A stretch of DNA of 64,000 nt from Aptenodytes patagonicus. Its lineage: Eukaryota; Chordata; Aves; Sphenisciformes; Spheniscidae. Below the pieces are notes generated by a model. The model saw nothing but the letters and a program-made list of their open reading frames with translations, was not told the DNA's origin and made no database searches. The position numbers and the translations under genes are program-made. Of this stretch, positions 11,313 to 25,000 are shown piece by piece; position 1 is the stretch's first letter; every line of letters begins with the position of its first letter. The stretch spans positions 78,382,155 through 78,446,154 of the forward strand of contig NC_134982.1 in assembly GCF_965638725.1 (NCBI RefSeq). Reading direction: 5' to 3'.

Positions 11313-12300
11313 CACAGCATTATTCCTTATTCTGGGTTCTAAGGTAGGTAGGATTACGGTTCATTCAGAATTTGCTGTTAATTGCAGGGATTTTATTTTG
11401 CATTCCCTCCCCACTCACCCCAGACCAAACACACCTACGATGTGAGGCGTACACTCACCCTGGCAGGCTACAGAATTATGCCCAAGATTATCAAAATACT
11501 GCCTAGCTGAGTGACTAGCATGATAAGACTTCAGGGCTTATGATTTTGAGGCCTTTGAGGCTTTTCTGCAGTGTGTTGGGTTGGGCAGTCATGATTGCCA
11601 GTTGCTTCGGAAGACCTTGGCACAGCTGAGAATGACCACCATTGGCATGGGTGAAAGGGGACACGCATACACCTCTCCTTATCAGGGTGGGGCTGTGCAC
11701 TTAAGCATGTTATAGCAGACAGGACTGATGTTTTAGTTTTAACATTCTTTGTCATCAGGATGGATGATTAATACAACCCTCCTACACTCTTGTGTGCTGG
11801 TGAGGGAGGCAGACATTCCTGTTAAACAGAACAGAGAGGTAAGTAGAGTCAGAGTGTGTGTTTGTATCTTCACTTTGAAATGTGTCCTCCTGACAGTTGA
11901 ACTTACAAGGGCATGGAGCCGGCAGAGCATCTGGCATGGTGCATTCAGTCCACTTGGTTTAAGTTGAAATTAGGTGATGTTTCAATTTTGCTCCAAGAAA
12001 ATGTTTTTCTCAAGCCAATGTAAGAAATACATTTAATTCAATTAAGTAAAGCGTTCCATTCTTTGGCAGACTTTCAGTTACTCAGAACATTGATTTCAGA
12101 CCTTATCTGCTCAATACTATTTAGTAAGTCACTAAGCTTTCCTGAAAAACAAAACAAAACAAAACAAAACCCACCGCATACCGCAGTCCTGAGCCAGGCT
12201 GTGCCAAATTACACCTGTGCATAGGCAGAGTCCAAAGAACCTTGTGTTTGTAACCCACCCACGTTTCTATGGACTCAAAGATGAATGAGAAGGGAAAATA
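11313..12300. other. Spacer between the two solo LTRs
   Basis: 988 bases separate the two LTRs. It does not look like ERV internal sequence: no gag or pol similarity, primer-binding site or polypurine tract is seen next to either LTR. It includes an (AAAAC)5 microsatellite at 12146-12170. Short open frames here match nothing I recognise. Confidence 0.6.
12146..12170. repeat. (AAAAC)5 microsatellite
   Basis: Five perfect AAAAC units. It is an ordinary simple repeat, possibly the remnant of an A-rich retrotransposon tail, though no body sequence is recognisable upstream. Confidence 0.9.
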
Positions 12301-12304
12301 GTAA

Positions 12305-12945
12305 TGTTACCGTAAGTCGGCAGATGAAGAACTCTCTAAGACTCAATTTGGAGTTTTAGAAAGTAGGCATTCTTTATTACGGCGCCAGGTGCAAGGTGGA
12401 ATTTCCACAAATCAAGCACACCTATGGCTAGATCATCGTTATATTTATACACAAGAATTACAAGGTAATACACTCCCAGTTACAATGACTGGTTAGTGAT
12501 TTACATACAATATTGGTTGTGTCATTCTCTTCTGTTACTACTCTTGCGCAGGGGAAGGGTCTTCACCTGGGCAAGGGTCTTCTTGACCTGTGGGTGTGGT
12601 TTTTAGTATTATAATGAAGGCAGTTCACTTCAGGACACCTTAAAAATAAGTTTTGTTGCCAAGTTGGCCAACCAGATATCTACTTTGCCAGGTTGTCAAA
12701 TAACTCATCCTATATACAACAGAACCCAGGTGCTATATACAATAGAACCCAGGTGCTCTGGTTATGGTCTAGAGAGTCCAGAGAATAGGAACTTCAAGGA
12801 ACACAGCCCCGGATAACAAGTAGCACAGCACCCATACATAACGCTAACATAAAAACTAACTTATTAAAATCAAGATGTTCTTATAGTTGATTATTTCACA
12901 ACCAAACATAGAAAGATTCAGTAAAACTTAAGATAATCTTCAACA
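12305..12945 (-). mobile_element. Solo LTR of the same ERV family, copy 2
   Basis: This 641-bp element has the same termini as copy 1 (minus strand: TGTTGAAGATTATC to TTACGGTAACA) and is flanked by its own perfect 4-bp duplication GTAA (12301-12304 and 12946-12949). The flanks differ from those of copy 1, so the pair are two independent insertions and not the two LTRs of one provirus. Minus orientation is supported by AATAAAG (plus TTTATT, 12373-12378) and a TATAAATA box (12442-12449). The CCAAT box seen in copy 1 is mutated here to CCAGT (plus ACTGG, 12488-12492). A 23-bp tandem duplication with one mismatch occupies 12711-12733 and 12734-12756. Confidence 0.87.
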
Positions 12946-15580
12946 GTAACAGCTTAAGATGTATCATTTACTTTTAAAAAAATGTCATGCACTGTGCTTT
13001 TTTCTACTCCATTTGTTGTCTCTTTGCCAATCTGATGACTTGGGGGGGGGGGCCCCCAACGTAAAGGAGTTGAATGCTTTGGGTGGCAAGGCCGTGGTCC
13101 ATTTTGCTGGACTGGAAGTCTCTAACCGCCATGGTGGCCCAGGGGTAATTGGGATTTTTGCTATAGGCAGGCTATTCACTACACAGAGTGAGAAGGACTC
13201 ACTCCTATTGAAGACAGACACTGCAGCGTCCACAGGGCATGTCTGGCTCACCCCATGACCTAGAGTGAGCACCCTTATGCAAGGGAGAGACAAAACGTGA
13301 ACTAATCAGGACTGCAGATCACCAGGTCAAAATTAGGGAAGCGAAGGGAGGCAGAGAGCTGCAAATCCTACGCTCACATCTCCGTGAAGGCACAGGAAGA
13401 TGTTACCTAGAAAAAACTGCTTGGAACGACACTCAGGCCAGGAGACAGGGAAATACCTCCCAGCCTCAACCAGCAGCCCCAAGTCGAGATGCGGAAGGGT
13501 CTGAATGAGAGAAGAAGAGCCACAATCAAATATGATATCCTAATTATTGAATATTTTTCTGCTCTGAAGGAAAACCTTGCCTTGAACTCTACACCTCCCT
13601 GAATAATTTGTTCCCTGCTAGAAACAAGAGCTCTCATTATTGGTGCTAATGCTAGGGTGAGACAAGCAACTGGGCAATTGTGGAAGAAGAGGCGGGTGAA
13701 CAGACAATTTATCAAGAAGTGCAGAGAGAGAGCATGGCATTAAGGAAGAGACGTGGATGCAGGAAGCAGAGCAGAGAACCACAGACCATTCCCAGTGGTC
13801 CCATTCCCAGGGGTTCCAGGAGTGAATGGAGGGTAGTCAGAGCAGCCCTTCCCAGAGACACCAAGTGAACAGGGGATGGAGAAAGCCCTACAGCTGCAGA
13901 GAAGGTCCCTGCCACGTGGCTGAGGGCCTTTAGTCATCCTCAGGACAGCTGCAGCATGGCCAGTCCCTGGGTGAGCAGCCCATTCCTTAGGGTCCTGCCA
14001 AGACACTTCAGGACCTACCTGAAGGGGCCTGATCTGACTTCTGTAGATATGTATGGTGGATGAGGTTGCTTTTGCTGAGCTCACTGATGGGGTTTGTGGG
14101 AAAATGGAGCCTGTCTGAGGAAAAACAGTGAGAGGAGGTGTGATCAAGTCATGTCACGCTGGAGCGAGAGAAGTGAGGTTGAGCCACAGTGGTTATTCTC
14201 AAAATAGAGCTTCTCATACCTAGTTAAAACATAATCCCAGAGGAAACTGTATCAGTCATTGATCTCTCAGGAGCTTGGAGGAATCTATCCCGGATCTGCC
14301 GGCCAAGGTCATAGGTGTGCTGGTAGTTGGAGAACAAGCTGTTGAGCATGATCTTGCTTGAAGAATTCCCATAGACAATTCTGGAGTATTTTCTGTCCTT
14401 TTGGGTTCTTTCTGCCTTCTGCTGCTGCTGGTGTGGAAGGAGAGTCTAGCTGGAAACAGTCCTGCACAATGTGGCTGGACCTTTTTAATCTGAGGCTTTT
14501 GAATAAAGCTGTTGCTTTTTAAAACTTACTTGCAATTTGTCATTGTGAGTTGGGAGCAGCTCTGGGTGAGGCCCAGCCAGTTGGTATGAGTCCATGGGGC
14601 GGATTTCTGCTCTGCTTGAAAGCTTAGCCCTTGACTGTGCCCTATGAGGGTCTCTCACTTTGCTAGCAAAAACTCACCCAAGACCTCCAGCATCTTGCTG
14701 AGATCCTCCTTGCTCTGTGTAGGGAGGACAGGACCTCACCCGATTTTCTGCAGTCTGTCTGTGCTGCTGCAAAGTAGCGTCTTTCCCAAGGGCGAGATAG
14801 TCACCAAGTTGGCTCAAAGACCCTCCTTAACAACAGCAGGGCCTGTCGGTCTGCTCCAGCACCTTCTGCTTTTTAGGGTTACCATCTGCATCGCTGAGGT
14901 GCAACTGCAGCCACAAACAGGGAGAGCAGCTGTGGGGTGGGGAGGAGATTTCTGGGAATGAGGGTGGAAGAAGATGCTAACAGAGACTGGCGGGAACACC
15001 ATGACATTTGAGTGGCTCCTCTGGTATTATATGTTGGCTATTTAAAATGTGTACAAACTGAGAGGCCAGCTCATGACTGCTTTTCAAAGCAGTGGCATTT
15101 TCTGGGGGGGCACTTGCCTGTGCTTTGGGTAGTTAAAGGAGCACACCTTTGTTTTAAACACTTGCAGATACTCTAAAACAAAGTCGTGAAGCCTGGGATA
15201 GTAGATCTGAGGGGCAGGATTGCTATTTACGTGAGCAGGGGGTTCACTGTGAAGTTGAGCAATGCCATGTTGATTACTCTGCTGTTCATTCGAATACAGC
15301 AGAGTGGCTGGGACAGTGTCCCCGCAGGAACAATCTGTTGTGCCAGGCATCATTTTGACACAACATGCAAGCTGAGTCAACCTGGGGTCAGAGCTTGGAG
15401 GAATATGCCACTCCTTTTTCCTTTCCTACTTGGTCACCTTGGTTTTTTCATGAAGGATACACCTGAAGTTACAAACAGGCATTCATGTAGCACACGAACA
15501 GCTATTGACCAGCTGTAAGTCACATCTGAGCAAAGCTTAAAAGAAAATAGGGGACAAACAGGAGATGACAAACCTGTGTG

Positions 15581-15649
15581 CTGAAGCTGGCATCAGCTTC
15601 AGAAGCAAGCTCTTGCTTGTCAGAAGCAATCCCAGCTTGTCAGAAGCAA
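15581..15649. repeat. Two adjacent small hairpins and a 20-bp-spaced direct repeat
   Basis: Inverted repeat CTGAAGCT (15581-15588) pairs with AGCTTCAG (15595-15602). AAGCAAG (15603-15609) pairs with CTTGCTT (15612-15618). GCTTGTCAGAAGCAA is then repeated at 15615-15629 and 15635-15649. It is probably a local slippage product. Confidence 0.6.
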
Positions 15650-18600
15650 GGATTTACTAGAAAGAAGTGGTCCAAGATGCAACTCAAGTCTTCACTCTTC
15701 AGACCTAAGTCCTTTTGACAGTGGCACTGAAAGCTGCGCAAGGAGCCGTCCTGCACATGTTTGTTGGGTGCATCATGTCTCTGAGCCAGACTTTTTGCTC
15801 CCTGGTGTTTCCCATCAGCCCTGGCCCCAGGGGAGAGCCACCCTCTGCTGTTCAGCAACCGCTTGGCACGAAGCACTCTCAGGGCTCCTGAGCACCCTAG
15901 CGAGGGCTGGCCCTGTCCCGAGGCTGCAGAGCCCCTCCAGTGAGCAACCCTGCTCCTGCAAGGAAGAACATTCCCTTGCCCTGAGGCTACCATGGGCTGG
16001 GGGGGTCCTTTGCACTCTTTTCCCCTTTGAGGAAAGTAATCAAATCCTTAATTTCCCACCTCTGCCACACAGCGACATTGCTGCCTGGTTTTCCCTGGTG
16101 GGAGTCTCTCTGCGTAATGAGTGTTTGATCCGCCTCCCATCATGGCCTTGTGCCTGGTATCTTCCTTATTGAGGCAGTGTCGTTTTTATGGCCTGACGGG
16201 ACCCTGGAGCATCTTGATTGACTTTGGCCATACCTATTCCTTCATATCTGTGCAAGTCATGGTGACAGTGCATCTCTCCCCAACAGTGCTGGCATTCTTA
16301 TTTTTGGATGAAATGTAATTGGCTGCCAAGTCGGACACTGCCCTCTGATCTAGTGACATGAAGTCCATGTCAAGGCGTTGTAGCCCTTCTCGTCAGGCAC
16401 TTGATTATTTTCTGACTGGTTGCCACCAGCCTGTTACAGAGGTTAATGGGGTCTAATGGTGACCTCTGTGAAGACAGTCATTACTGCAGACTGCTGCAAT
16501 ACTAAATGGAGGCCAGCCTGAGATACCAATGTGTTCACTGTATCACACCATATGAAAACTTGCCTGGCTACTAGGTGTCTTTTATTTAGTTACTATGTCT
16601 AGAGATACAGCAGTTGTGAGGAAAGCCAAATGACAGGACAAACACATATTTTTTTACACACTTCTGGAGGAGATTCACTTTTCCCATACCAATAGCATTG
16701 GCTTTTGCACTTGATACGGTTTGTACTTTTGATGTTAACTTGCTTTAATAAAAATCCTGAAATGTCCCTTGCCTACCTTAGACTTCTATAAAAATCCTAT
16801 TACAGCAAAATTATTTTTATAGCTTCAACATTGCCTTCTTGTGCTCTTTGTAATACTTCTCTGTAACACGTGAAGAATCACTACCTTGGAGTCTTTAAGC
16901 TGAATCACATTGAGAAGTAAGACTTCCTCTTTGTAGTGCTGGTCCTAGGGGACTGTTCAAATAGCTGGATTCAATTTCTGAGAGGTCTCACATTTGACCT
17001 ATGCTCTGGAAGGTAATGTCTTCACCTACAGCCTGTTTCAGCCCTGGTGGGGGCTTTAGCTGCTGGGCTTTTTTCTGAGCCTTTCTGAGCGCTGGAACAA
17101 TGTGATATTTCATGATCGCTCACCGACTGAGACACTTGCAGGAGATCTGAATGTGCTCCATCCAGCTCCAAGAGCTGTATGAAAGAAGCCTGTGGTCCAT
17201 ATGGAGAGCTTTGACATCAGAGACATTGTCCCCAAAGCCGTAGCAGTAGAGGCCTGGCCTTAGCCACCTCCTGTGATAACGTGTGCCTCGTGGTATCTGC
17301 AGGGGAACAGTCGGTTCAGCACTTAGGCATTCTGGCAGGACTGGGACTTCTGCTTGTTGGCTGCTAAGGACCAAACCGAAACCACGGACCTAGGCCTGCA
17401 GTAGATAATAACCCAGTGAACAAATGCAAATGCGCTCCTCCTTCCCTCCCCTGCTGTAGATTGGGACAACTAGTGACAGCAAAGAATACCCCACACCATC
17501 CGCGGTGCTGATGCTCCATGGCAAATCCTGAGCACTGTCCATGTGATGAAGAGAGAGAAGACCTGTACAGGTTTAAGTTTGTGAAGGGCTCAGAGGAAGC
17601 CCATTGAGATCATATGGGTACAGGCTGAGGAGCAAGGAAAGCCCTGCGCTTGGGAGGGAAAAGTGTACATTTTTGCCTTAAGCCATTTTGAATTTCAGCT
17701 GCACTGTGTGCACTTGCCTTCCTGCCAGGTGCCAACACTCAGCAGTGGGGCTCTTGGCCTGTTTTTGGTGTGATTCAGAGCTCTGTAGGCAGGTCTGAAG
17801 AAACTACCACACATCACTACAGGACTCATCTTTCCCTGGGGTAGGTCCCAATGCTTTGAATGGAAACATGCCCTACAACTCACACTGAGGATTTCATTCC
17901 CCAGTGCTGCATGAAGCAGCAGTGTGGGATTACGTCTCCAGAAAATACAGCACACAGTGCTGTTGCTGCTTGTAAGCGCTGTTCAGCTCACAGGGATTTT
18001 TCAGCAGGATGTTAAAGACCAGAAGGGTAGCGGGGATAAATGCTGTGAGCAGCTAAAGTGCCTCCTGCCTTGACACCTAAGCTTTGAATGATTTGACTGT
18101 GTCTTGAGGAATGGTCTGGGGCCACTCTTGGGCAAGTGAGGGTATTGCTAAGCTTCTTTGGAAACCGGTATCTCAAGTCAAGTATGAGGTGTCCAAAAGC
18201 ATCATTAGTCAGAGCCAAAACCACTTCAAAACAGTTTCTTGAGATATGAAAAAAATACACCATCTTTGGAGGCTTTTGCACTTTTGCTCTTCTACAGTTG
18301 TGTCCCCTACAGAAATGCTCTCAGCTCTCTTCCAGTGAAATTCCTCTTTCTACCTCTTTATCTAGGTTGTTTTTAAGTGTAGATGATTGGTCCTCAGAAA
18401 GGGATATTAAAAAATATTGGGGAAAAAAAGGAAATTTAAAAAAAAAAAAAAGCTGTTTGAGGTGATTTACCCCGCTGTTCAAATGTGCTCCAGGGCAGTT
18501 TGTGATGAGAGAACAGCAGGGAGAGAAGCTTAAAGGTGTGTGATAAACAGCAGAGCTATGTGTGATAAGTGAATATATCACTACTGCAGTGACGTAAGCA

Positions 18601-18940
18601 TTTGTAGAGCACTGTATGTGTTCTGCTTTACAATTAATATAGAAAGCATGACTAAAAGCTCATCCTGCCACAGACATTAGAGAACCTATCAACTGTAAAA
18701 ACATGCACGTGTTTCTACAATGCAAGATGGGGGGACGTGCAGTAATGAGGATACTGGGGGGGTGGTGTGTTCTTTCTTTTTGAGGTACCTTACCACTGAG
18801 ATCTGCCAGCCCCAGGGAACGGGCACAATCCGATGAGACGCTGGGCATCCTCGGCACATACCGAAAAGAAGAGAAGGCAGTTGATGGGCCATTGGTATAT
18901 GGAGGTTTGGGTTCTCACATGTACTCGGCCAACACATAAC

Positions 18941-19000
18941 TAGATGACCTCAGCAAGGCACTTCCCCTTTCTGTGACTCAGTTTATGTTTCTGTTTAGCA
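18941..19000 (+). mobile_element. MIR-like SINE fragment (weak)
   Basis: The stretch GATGACCTCAGCAAGGCACT, then TCCCCTTTCTGTGACTCAGTTT, resembles the MIR 3' core (GACCTTGGGCAAGTCACTT, then CTCTGTGCCTCAGTTT). The match is short and diverged, and a profile search is needed. Confidence 0.35.
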
Positions 19001-22000
19001 AGGAAAAAAACAGCTACTGCTTGATAACGTTCTTCCACAAACCTGGGGACAGAACAATGTCAAAGGTGTGCTCTGCACTTGGAACAAACACTCTGATTGC
19101 AAGGAGTGCTCTACTGCGAGACTAGACGTTCCCACCTTTCCCCTGCCACGTCAGAATAAAGCAGAGCACCATGGCATAATTGTCGATCATCATCTGACTA
19201 CTAATGAGAGTAATCTTTCAACTGATTTACCTGCAACTGGAATCCCTAAGTCACCAAAGGATGATTCCTCCCTCATCCGAGTTTTGAATTCTTTTCACTT
19301 CCAAATCCAGACACTGAACACAAAAGAATTAAAGACACAATTCCCACCCGTTATGTGAAATACCAACATTATGAGATGCGGGAAAGCTAACATCTGCTGG
19401 TAAATAATGCATTATACGTCAGACTGGTAAGAACCACAGCAGTGATTCAGTGTTTTGCTTTGTTCCTTGTCAAAACGGTTTCAGTTTTGAAAAGCTGTCA
19501 TATTTATGGGGAACTGCAAGGTGCATTTTGTAACTCACTGTGAATATTATTTACGGGGATATTTTTGAAATCAATTTGGCTGTCAGATAGAAGGCTGTAT
19601 AATTTACACTATACCGTGTATGTTAGGAAATCCCATAGACATATTGCCTTCTGCCACTTGAAACCAGTATTGTAGGAAATAGCCTACAGGAAAGAAAAAC
19701 AGATAGAGTCGGGGAGGGGGAAGGAAGCCAGGCATTGGCTTTCACTGCTCTAAGTATCAAAAGGAAGAAAGACATCTATAATGACGTATCTACATGGAAT
19801 GCACAATGCATACTGAACACACATCATAGAATTGGGAGGCAGTGAATTGTCGTCTGATGGAGATTTGTGTCCTGCGAGTGAGGGAAAAGCTCTGTATTAA
19901 TTCCATTTGGGTGTGAACTACTGAGAGGACATGTAGCTCCTCATCTCATTTCAGTTTGCCATTATGCTTTTCAAGATCATGCACAAAAATACTCACTAGC
20001 ACGGGATAAGCATTTTCCTGATCCACCTTCTCAACCTCCCTCTTTGGAACTGATCCTGTTGAGATAGACGATGAATATTCACTGACTTGGAGCAAAACTG
20101 GTCTTGTTACCTTGTGGGTGAGGCTCTCACCTGGCCTGTGGAAAGCCCTGGGTCAGGTCCTTGTTCCAATGATTATTTCACCATTTATCCAAAGGGAAGG
20201 AGCTCCGTCAGAGGAGACCGAGAGCACACTGCCTTTGTAAGCATGAATCCAGGCACTCTCCCGTGGTATGGAGGTCAGGTTCGTACTCCAGGCCTGGATG
20301 GAGCAGCACACAGACTGCTCCTGGGTGCTGAACTTTTACCTCTGGTGTTTCTTGTTGCTTTCTCAGATGGTCTGAGAAGGACCAGCACAGAATAAGAATA
20401 TTCTGAAGTCCCAAGAGCTTCCTTGGAAAGGGAGAAGTATTCCTCACTCAACTAATAATCATTTTGCATTTAAGGTGACATTTGCCCTTCCCCGTAGAGA
20501 GCTGGAGTTTGAGGCTGTCTCTGGGGAACAAACAGGGACTGAGATCTCTCCAGGGCTAAAAGGATGGAGGTGCTCCCACGTGTACAAGGCAAACCTACGT
20601 TGGAAAACAGCACTGGCATCTCACCTTGCAGCCCCTAGGCCCACAAGAGAAACCTTCATCCAATCACCACTCACACGCTTTGCCCCCTTTTTCTGACCCT
20701 TACAAGCCAGTGGCAAAAGTAAGTTTCTGCGAGCGCTGTGCCAATTGCCTTCCACCGGGTCAGAGCCTGGGGATGAGGCAGACTGCCCACACGAGGGCTG
20801 CACGTGCTCTCTGTGGGTACAGGCAGGGAAGGCTTACATCCCCTTGCCTTAACCTGTCCCCCAGAGAGCTCTGGGCTGAGATGGCTTGATGTGAACTTTA
20901 TCAGGTGGTGTTGGTGCTTGCCTAATCTAAAGTTCACCAAAATCAGGTAGCATCCCTCACTCATGTCACCAGGCTTGGGCTCAGGCTGGAATCGACCAGT
21001 ATTTCTTTTGACTTGGCTTGCCAAGCTCTAGGCAATCAAATGTCACTCTCCAGTAATAACAGAACTGTTTAAGTGCTGCAAAAGACAACTTCCTCATCAA
21101 TGAATCTGAGTGCATTAGGGTGATGCTGAGCTACTTTCTCAACAGTGTCATGAACGTTTCCGCAGCTGAACACACTCTCAGAGTTCCCAGAAGTAACATT
21201 CTGATCCCAGTCTTGCTTGCATCTGTCAAGAAATGCAATTACATCTTGTTTAGTACTGAAATAGAGCTTCATTAAAGCACATTTACTATGGTATAACAAG
21301 GTAGCTGAGGTAAGGGATATTGCAAGGAAGGGAGTGGAGTCGGAGGAGTAACACAACATAACTGAGAGAGATGAATGTGTGTGGCAGAGGAATAAATGAT
21401 AGCACTGACAGATGTTACCCTAGAAAGTCTTAAGAAAATGCTGAAAAGACTTCCAAAGGACTAACAGGGTATAATAAACAGGTCAGCTAGAATCAAAGAC
21501 CACATTAGCATGGAAAGGCTGAAAAGTAATAATCACAGGAACAAGAACCACCATGTTCCCCATCTGCTTTAGGGCTCAGTTGCTGTACTGAGGTGTCTTC
21601 AGCCATGTGTTGAGGCAAGCAGTTTGCTGACTAAGACCTGGAGAATATCACTGAGCTGAGGTTTTGGATAAGCAATCATTTATTAGATTTGAGACTTCCC
21701 ACTCTTAGATGGCTGAATATCACCTGCTACCCTTAACATATGCGAACAGGCTGCATCGTCAGAAAGCTCTGCCGAGTGGTGCTGGCGTCGTGCTCTCTCC
21801 TGATGTACTGCAGCACCACTGCTAAAAGCCCCATGTGGGGATCAGGACGTCATACTGGCAGGTCTCTGAAACCATGTCTCTGAGTTTATCATTGGAATAA
21901 GATACAAAGTAGGACGGGGGATATTACTATAAATGGGAATAATTTTTTTGCAATTGCCCTAGGAATGCTCAACTGAAAGGAAGACCAGTAACAGAGGTTG

Positions 22001-25000
22001 CAACAGCAGTATTTGCCGCTATAAATGACTTCCTGTGCTTAGCGGTGTCTTATGTCAGGACTCCACTGTGCCGAGTGATGAACAAACACATCGATGAAAG
22101 ATGGTCTATCCAAAACAACACGATAATCAGGCTTGTTTGCTGACAGAGCAAACTGACTAGTTCAAGATGTTAAATGTGAAAGTGATTAGGCCTGAATCTG
22201 CGTGCATGTGTGTGTGAGTCTAGGACTTACATCCAGGCTCAGCTCAGGGGGTAATTTAGCCTTTGAAAACCTCAAAGTCCAGGGAAGTGGGCTGTACTCA
22301 GAATGGAGTACCTTCAAGCCAAGCCAGCACAATACACCTTCGTTTGGATGAGACAGAAACCGCCTGGTTCTTAGAAGGGCTGCCAGGGTTGCTGGTGCTG
22401 CAGCATGTGCATCAGCCAGTTGTGTTCACAGGTCAATGCATGGCCATTTTGCTTTCCTTCGACTAACAAGCCATCTCCTAGGGCAGAGTATGAAAACACA
22501 TTACTCTTGGTGTGTCTCGTCTTGGCAGGCTGTAACGATCCACGGCTGCAAACATACAGTTCCCCCTGACCCCCGTCCCAGCTGTCAGCCAGCTGCGCAT
22601 AGCTCTTGCTCGCAGAGAAACATGGAGACGGCAGCTTTGGCTTGGGCCCACATCTGGCCATTCCCACTTCAACAAGCGGCCACCTACTGACAGATGGAGA
22701 AAGTCTACAGTCATCCAGGCAGACGCAGGCTCTAATGTACTTATACTTAGGGCATGAAATGATGGCTAAACCCCAGCATAATGGGCAAGTTTATCTGGTC
22801 ACTGTTGCAAAGAAGGAAGTACACTCGCCCTTGCTTCCAAACACAGAGTATAATACTGCTGTCTTTCTATCACCATCCTCACTACCCAAAATTTCAAACA
22901 TAGAAGGCGCAAACTCTGCCCTACTTTGTTGTCTTCAGCATCTGAAAAAACCCCAAAACACTTAGCTATTCATGAAAGCAAAGACAAATGAGAAACCAAA
23001 GAGCTCAGCATCTTCTAGGAGGGGAAGATGGGCCAGCTGCTGGTGCGGGATACAGAGTGATAGTCTCCAGATGATGCCTCACAGCAGCTCACTAATCAGG
23101 AGCTAATCCTGACAACTCCACAGGCTTTCTGTGTACCTGCAGGCATTGCAAGCCCTTTGCATTTTTCTCCATCTGCAAAACTGAAGATAACAGTAACTTA
23201 GTTTGCCTCATGTGAGGATTCAGGTAATGCACTGAAAAAGCCTCTGAAGATGTAAAAGTGTCCATAAATCTACATATATTTTTTACAATGAGACATTTTT
23301 CCCTACTGAGGGAAACTCACACTCTACCAATCAGTAATACACATATGCTAATGGACAGTGCAACGTATGTGAATAGTGAAGGTGGCGTGCAAGCTTGTGA
23401 TTTGCACGTTTAAATGAACCGGTACCACTCTTGGGTCAAAAATAAGGTAGATTTTGAACAACTTCCAGCCACAATCTACAAAACCTGCATGCCAAAAGTA
23501 GCACCCACTGACATTAAAGTATCCAGATTAGAGGCCTTAATGAGAGCAAGTTGAGAACTGTGCCACCACCTTTCATAATTCAATGCCTGAATGAACCTGG
23601 CGGAGTAGAGTAACTGAGGAGAAAAGCCATTTCCTCACCAGTAGTTAAGCATCGTTTTTCATAATGTCCCACTGCACTAATCAAATTTTCTCCACTTAGT
23701 GCGTTTAACCTTTCTTCTTCCCTGAAAAACCTGTATTCAAGGAAGGAGTGTAAAAATGGTTTCCCCAGGGAGGTATGTCACTTGATTCCTTCTATCAAGA
23801 CCAAGAACCAGGTAACAAGGAGAAGGTGTTATCTTTGTCGTAAAACGTCTGGGGCAAGCTCTGTGGTTCCAACAAATGCAGAAACTCACTGGAGCAAGCT
23901 TTTAACCCAACAGTATGTGAAATCCACTTCACCCACTAGTCTTCAAAATTACTGTTAACTTCAGAAAGCTCTACACAGTGTATTTTAGTCCAAAAAGGAT
24001 TCCCTACAGCCTCCAAAAGTGTTTCAGACACACTGATTACCAGACTTTCCAGACACAAGGGTGTTACTAGCAGATGCTATAGGATTTTCCCCGTGTGTTA
24101 ACATAAATCAGGCACATAAAACTCTGGATGGGAAGACTCTTCCAGCTGGGTGCAGACAATCCTTCCCTCTCTCTCCATCTCCTCCTTCAGCGGCATCTGT
24201 GCACACAGACCACCCAGCAGAGAGCTGCCTCCTCTTAGCTTTTCCCTTAGGATTTGTGTATCTTATTGGTTACCACCTGTTCCCTAGGACATGGGAATCA
24301 GCTTCGGTTTCAGATGAAGTCCATAGCACATTGCACTGACCCTGTCCTTCAAGAAAACCTACTGTTTGAGCTGGTTTGACAGGAGGAATCATAAGTGCCA
24401 TGATTTTGACCAATAGGAATCATCCAGCTGCTTTCTCAGGCATCCTCCTGATTTTGAATATACATTTAAGCAGACACAAGGTGAAAGAGTATCACCTGCC
24501 TAAGACAGCTATTCTTAGCAATGCTTCTTCCTGGTGAATACACCAAGCCCTGTTTTAACTATCATAACGCTCAGAAGGATGCACTGAGATAGTCACTGCC
24601 TGCTCGCATGCCTGTGACTGCATGCCACACTAGTCTAGGCTCACCGTCCTCCTTCAGCCCTCGTGCTCTGTCCCTGAAACACTGCAAACGCAGTAAGTCA
24701 AGCCACGGAAAGTTGTGCTCTCCAAGACATAGTTCTCTGCATTTCCTTCCACCAGTTCAAGCTCGTGTTCCCCGTTACCTGGTTGATAATTGGTACCTTC
24801 CTCTTCTTTCTAAAGATGGGAAAAGCCTGGCCTCTTAATGCATTTCTACAAGGTCAGGGTCAGAACACTGACCCCTCTGCTGGGCAGCAAGATGATAAAT
24901 GACCTCCAGCCTTTAAGTGACGCAGGTGGTCCAATAAAAGACTAGAGCCATCCAAAGTGTTTACCTCAGACAGGACTCCTCAGCACGAACAAAGTGGTAC

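Noticed and set aside
10668-12945. A single short provirus with two LTRs
   Set aside because: Each LTR has its own distinct 4-bp target duplication, and the 1-kb interval has no primer-binding site, polypurine tract or gag/pol similarity.
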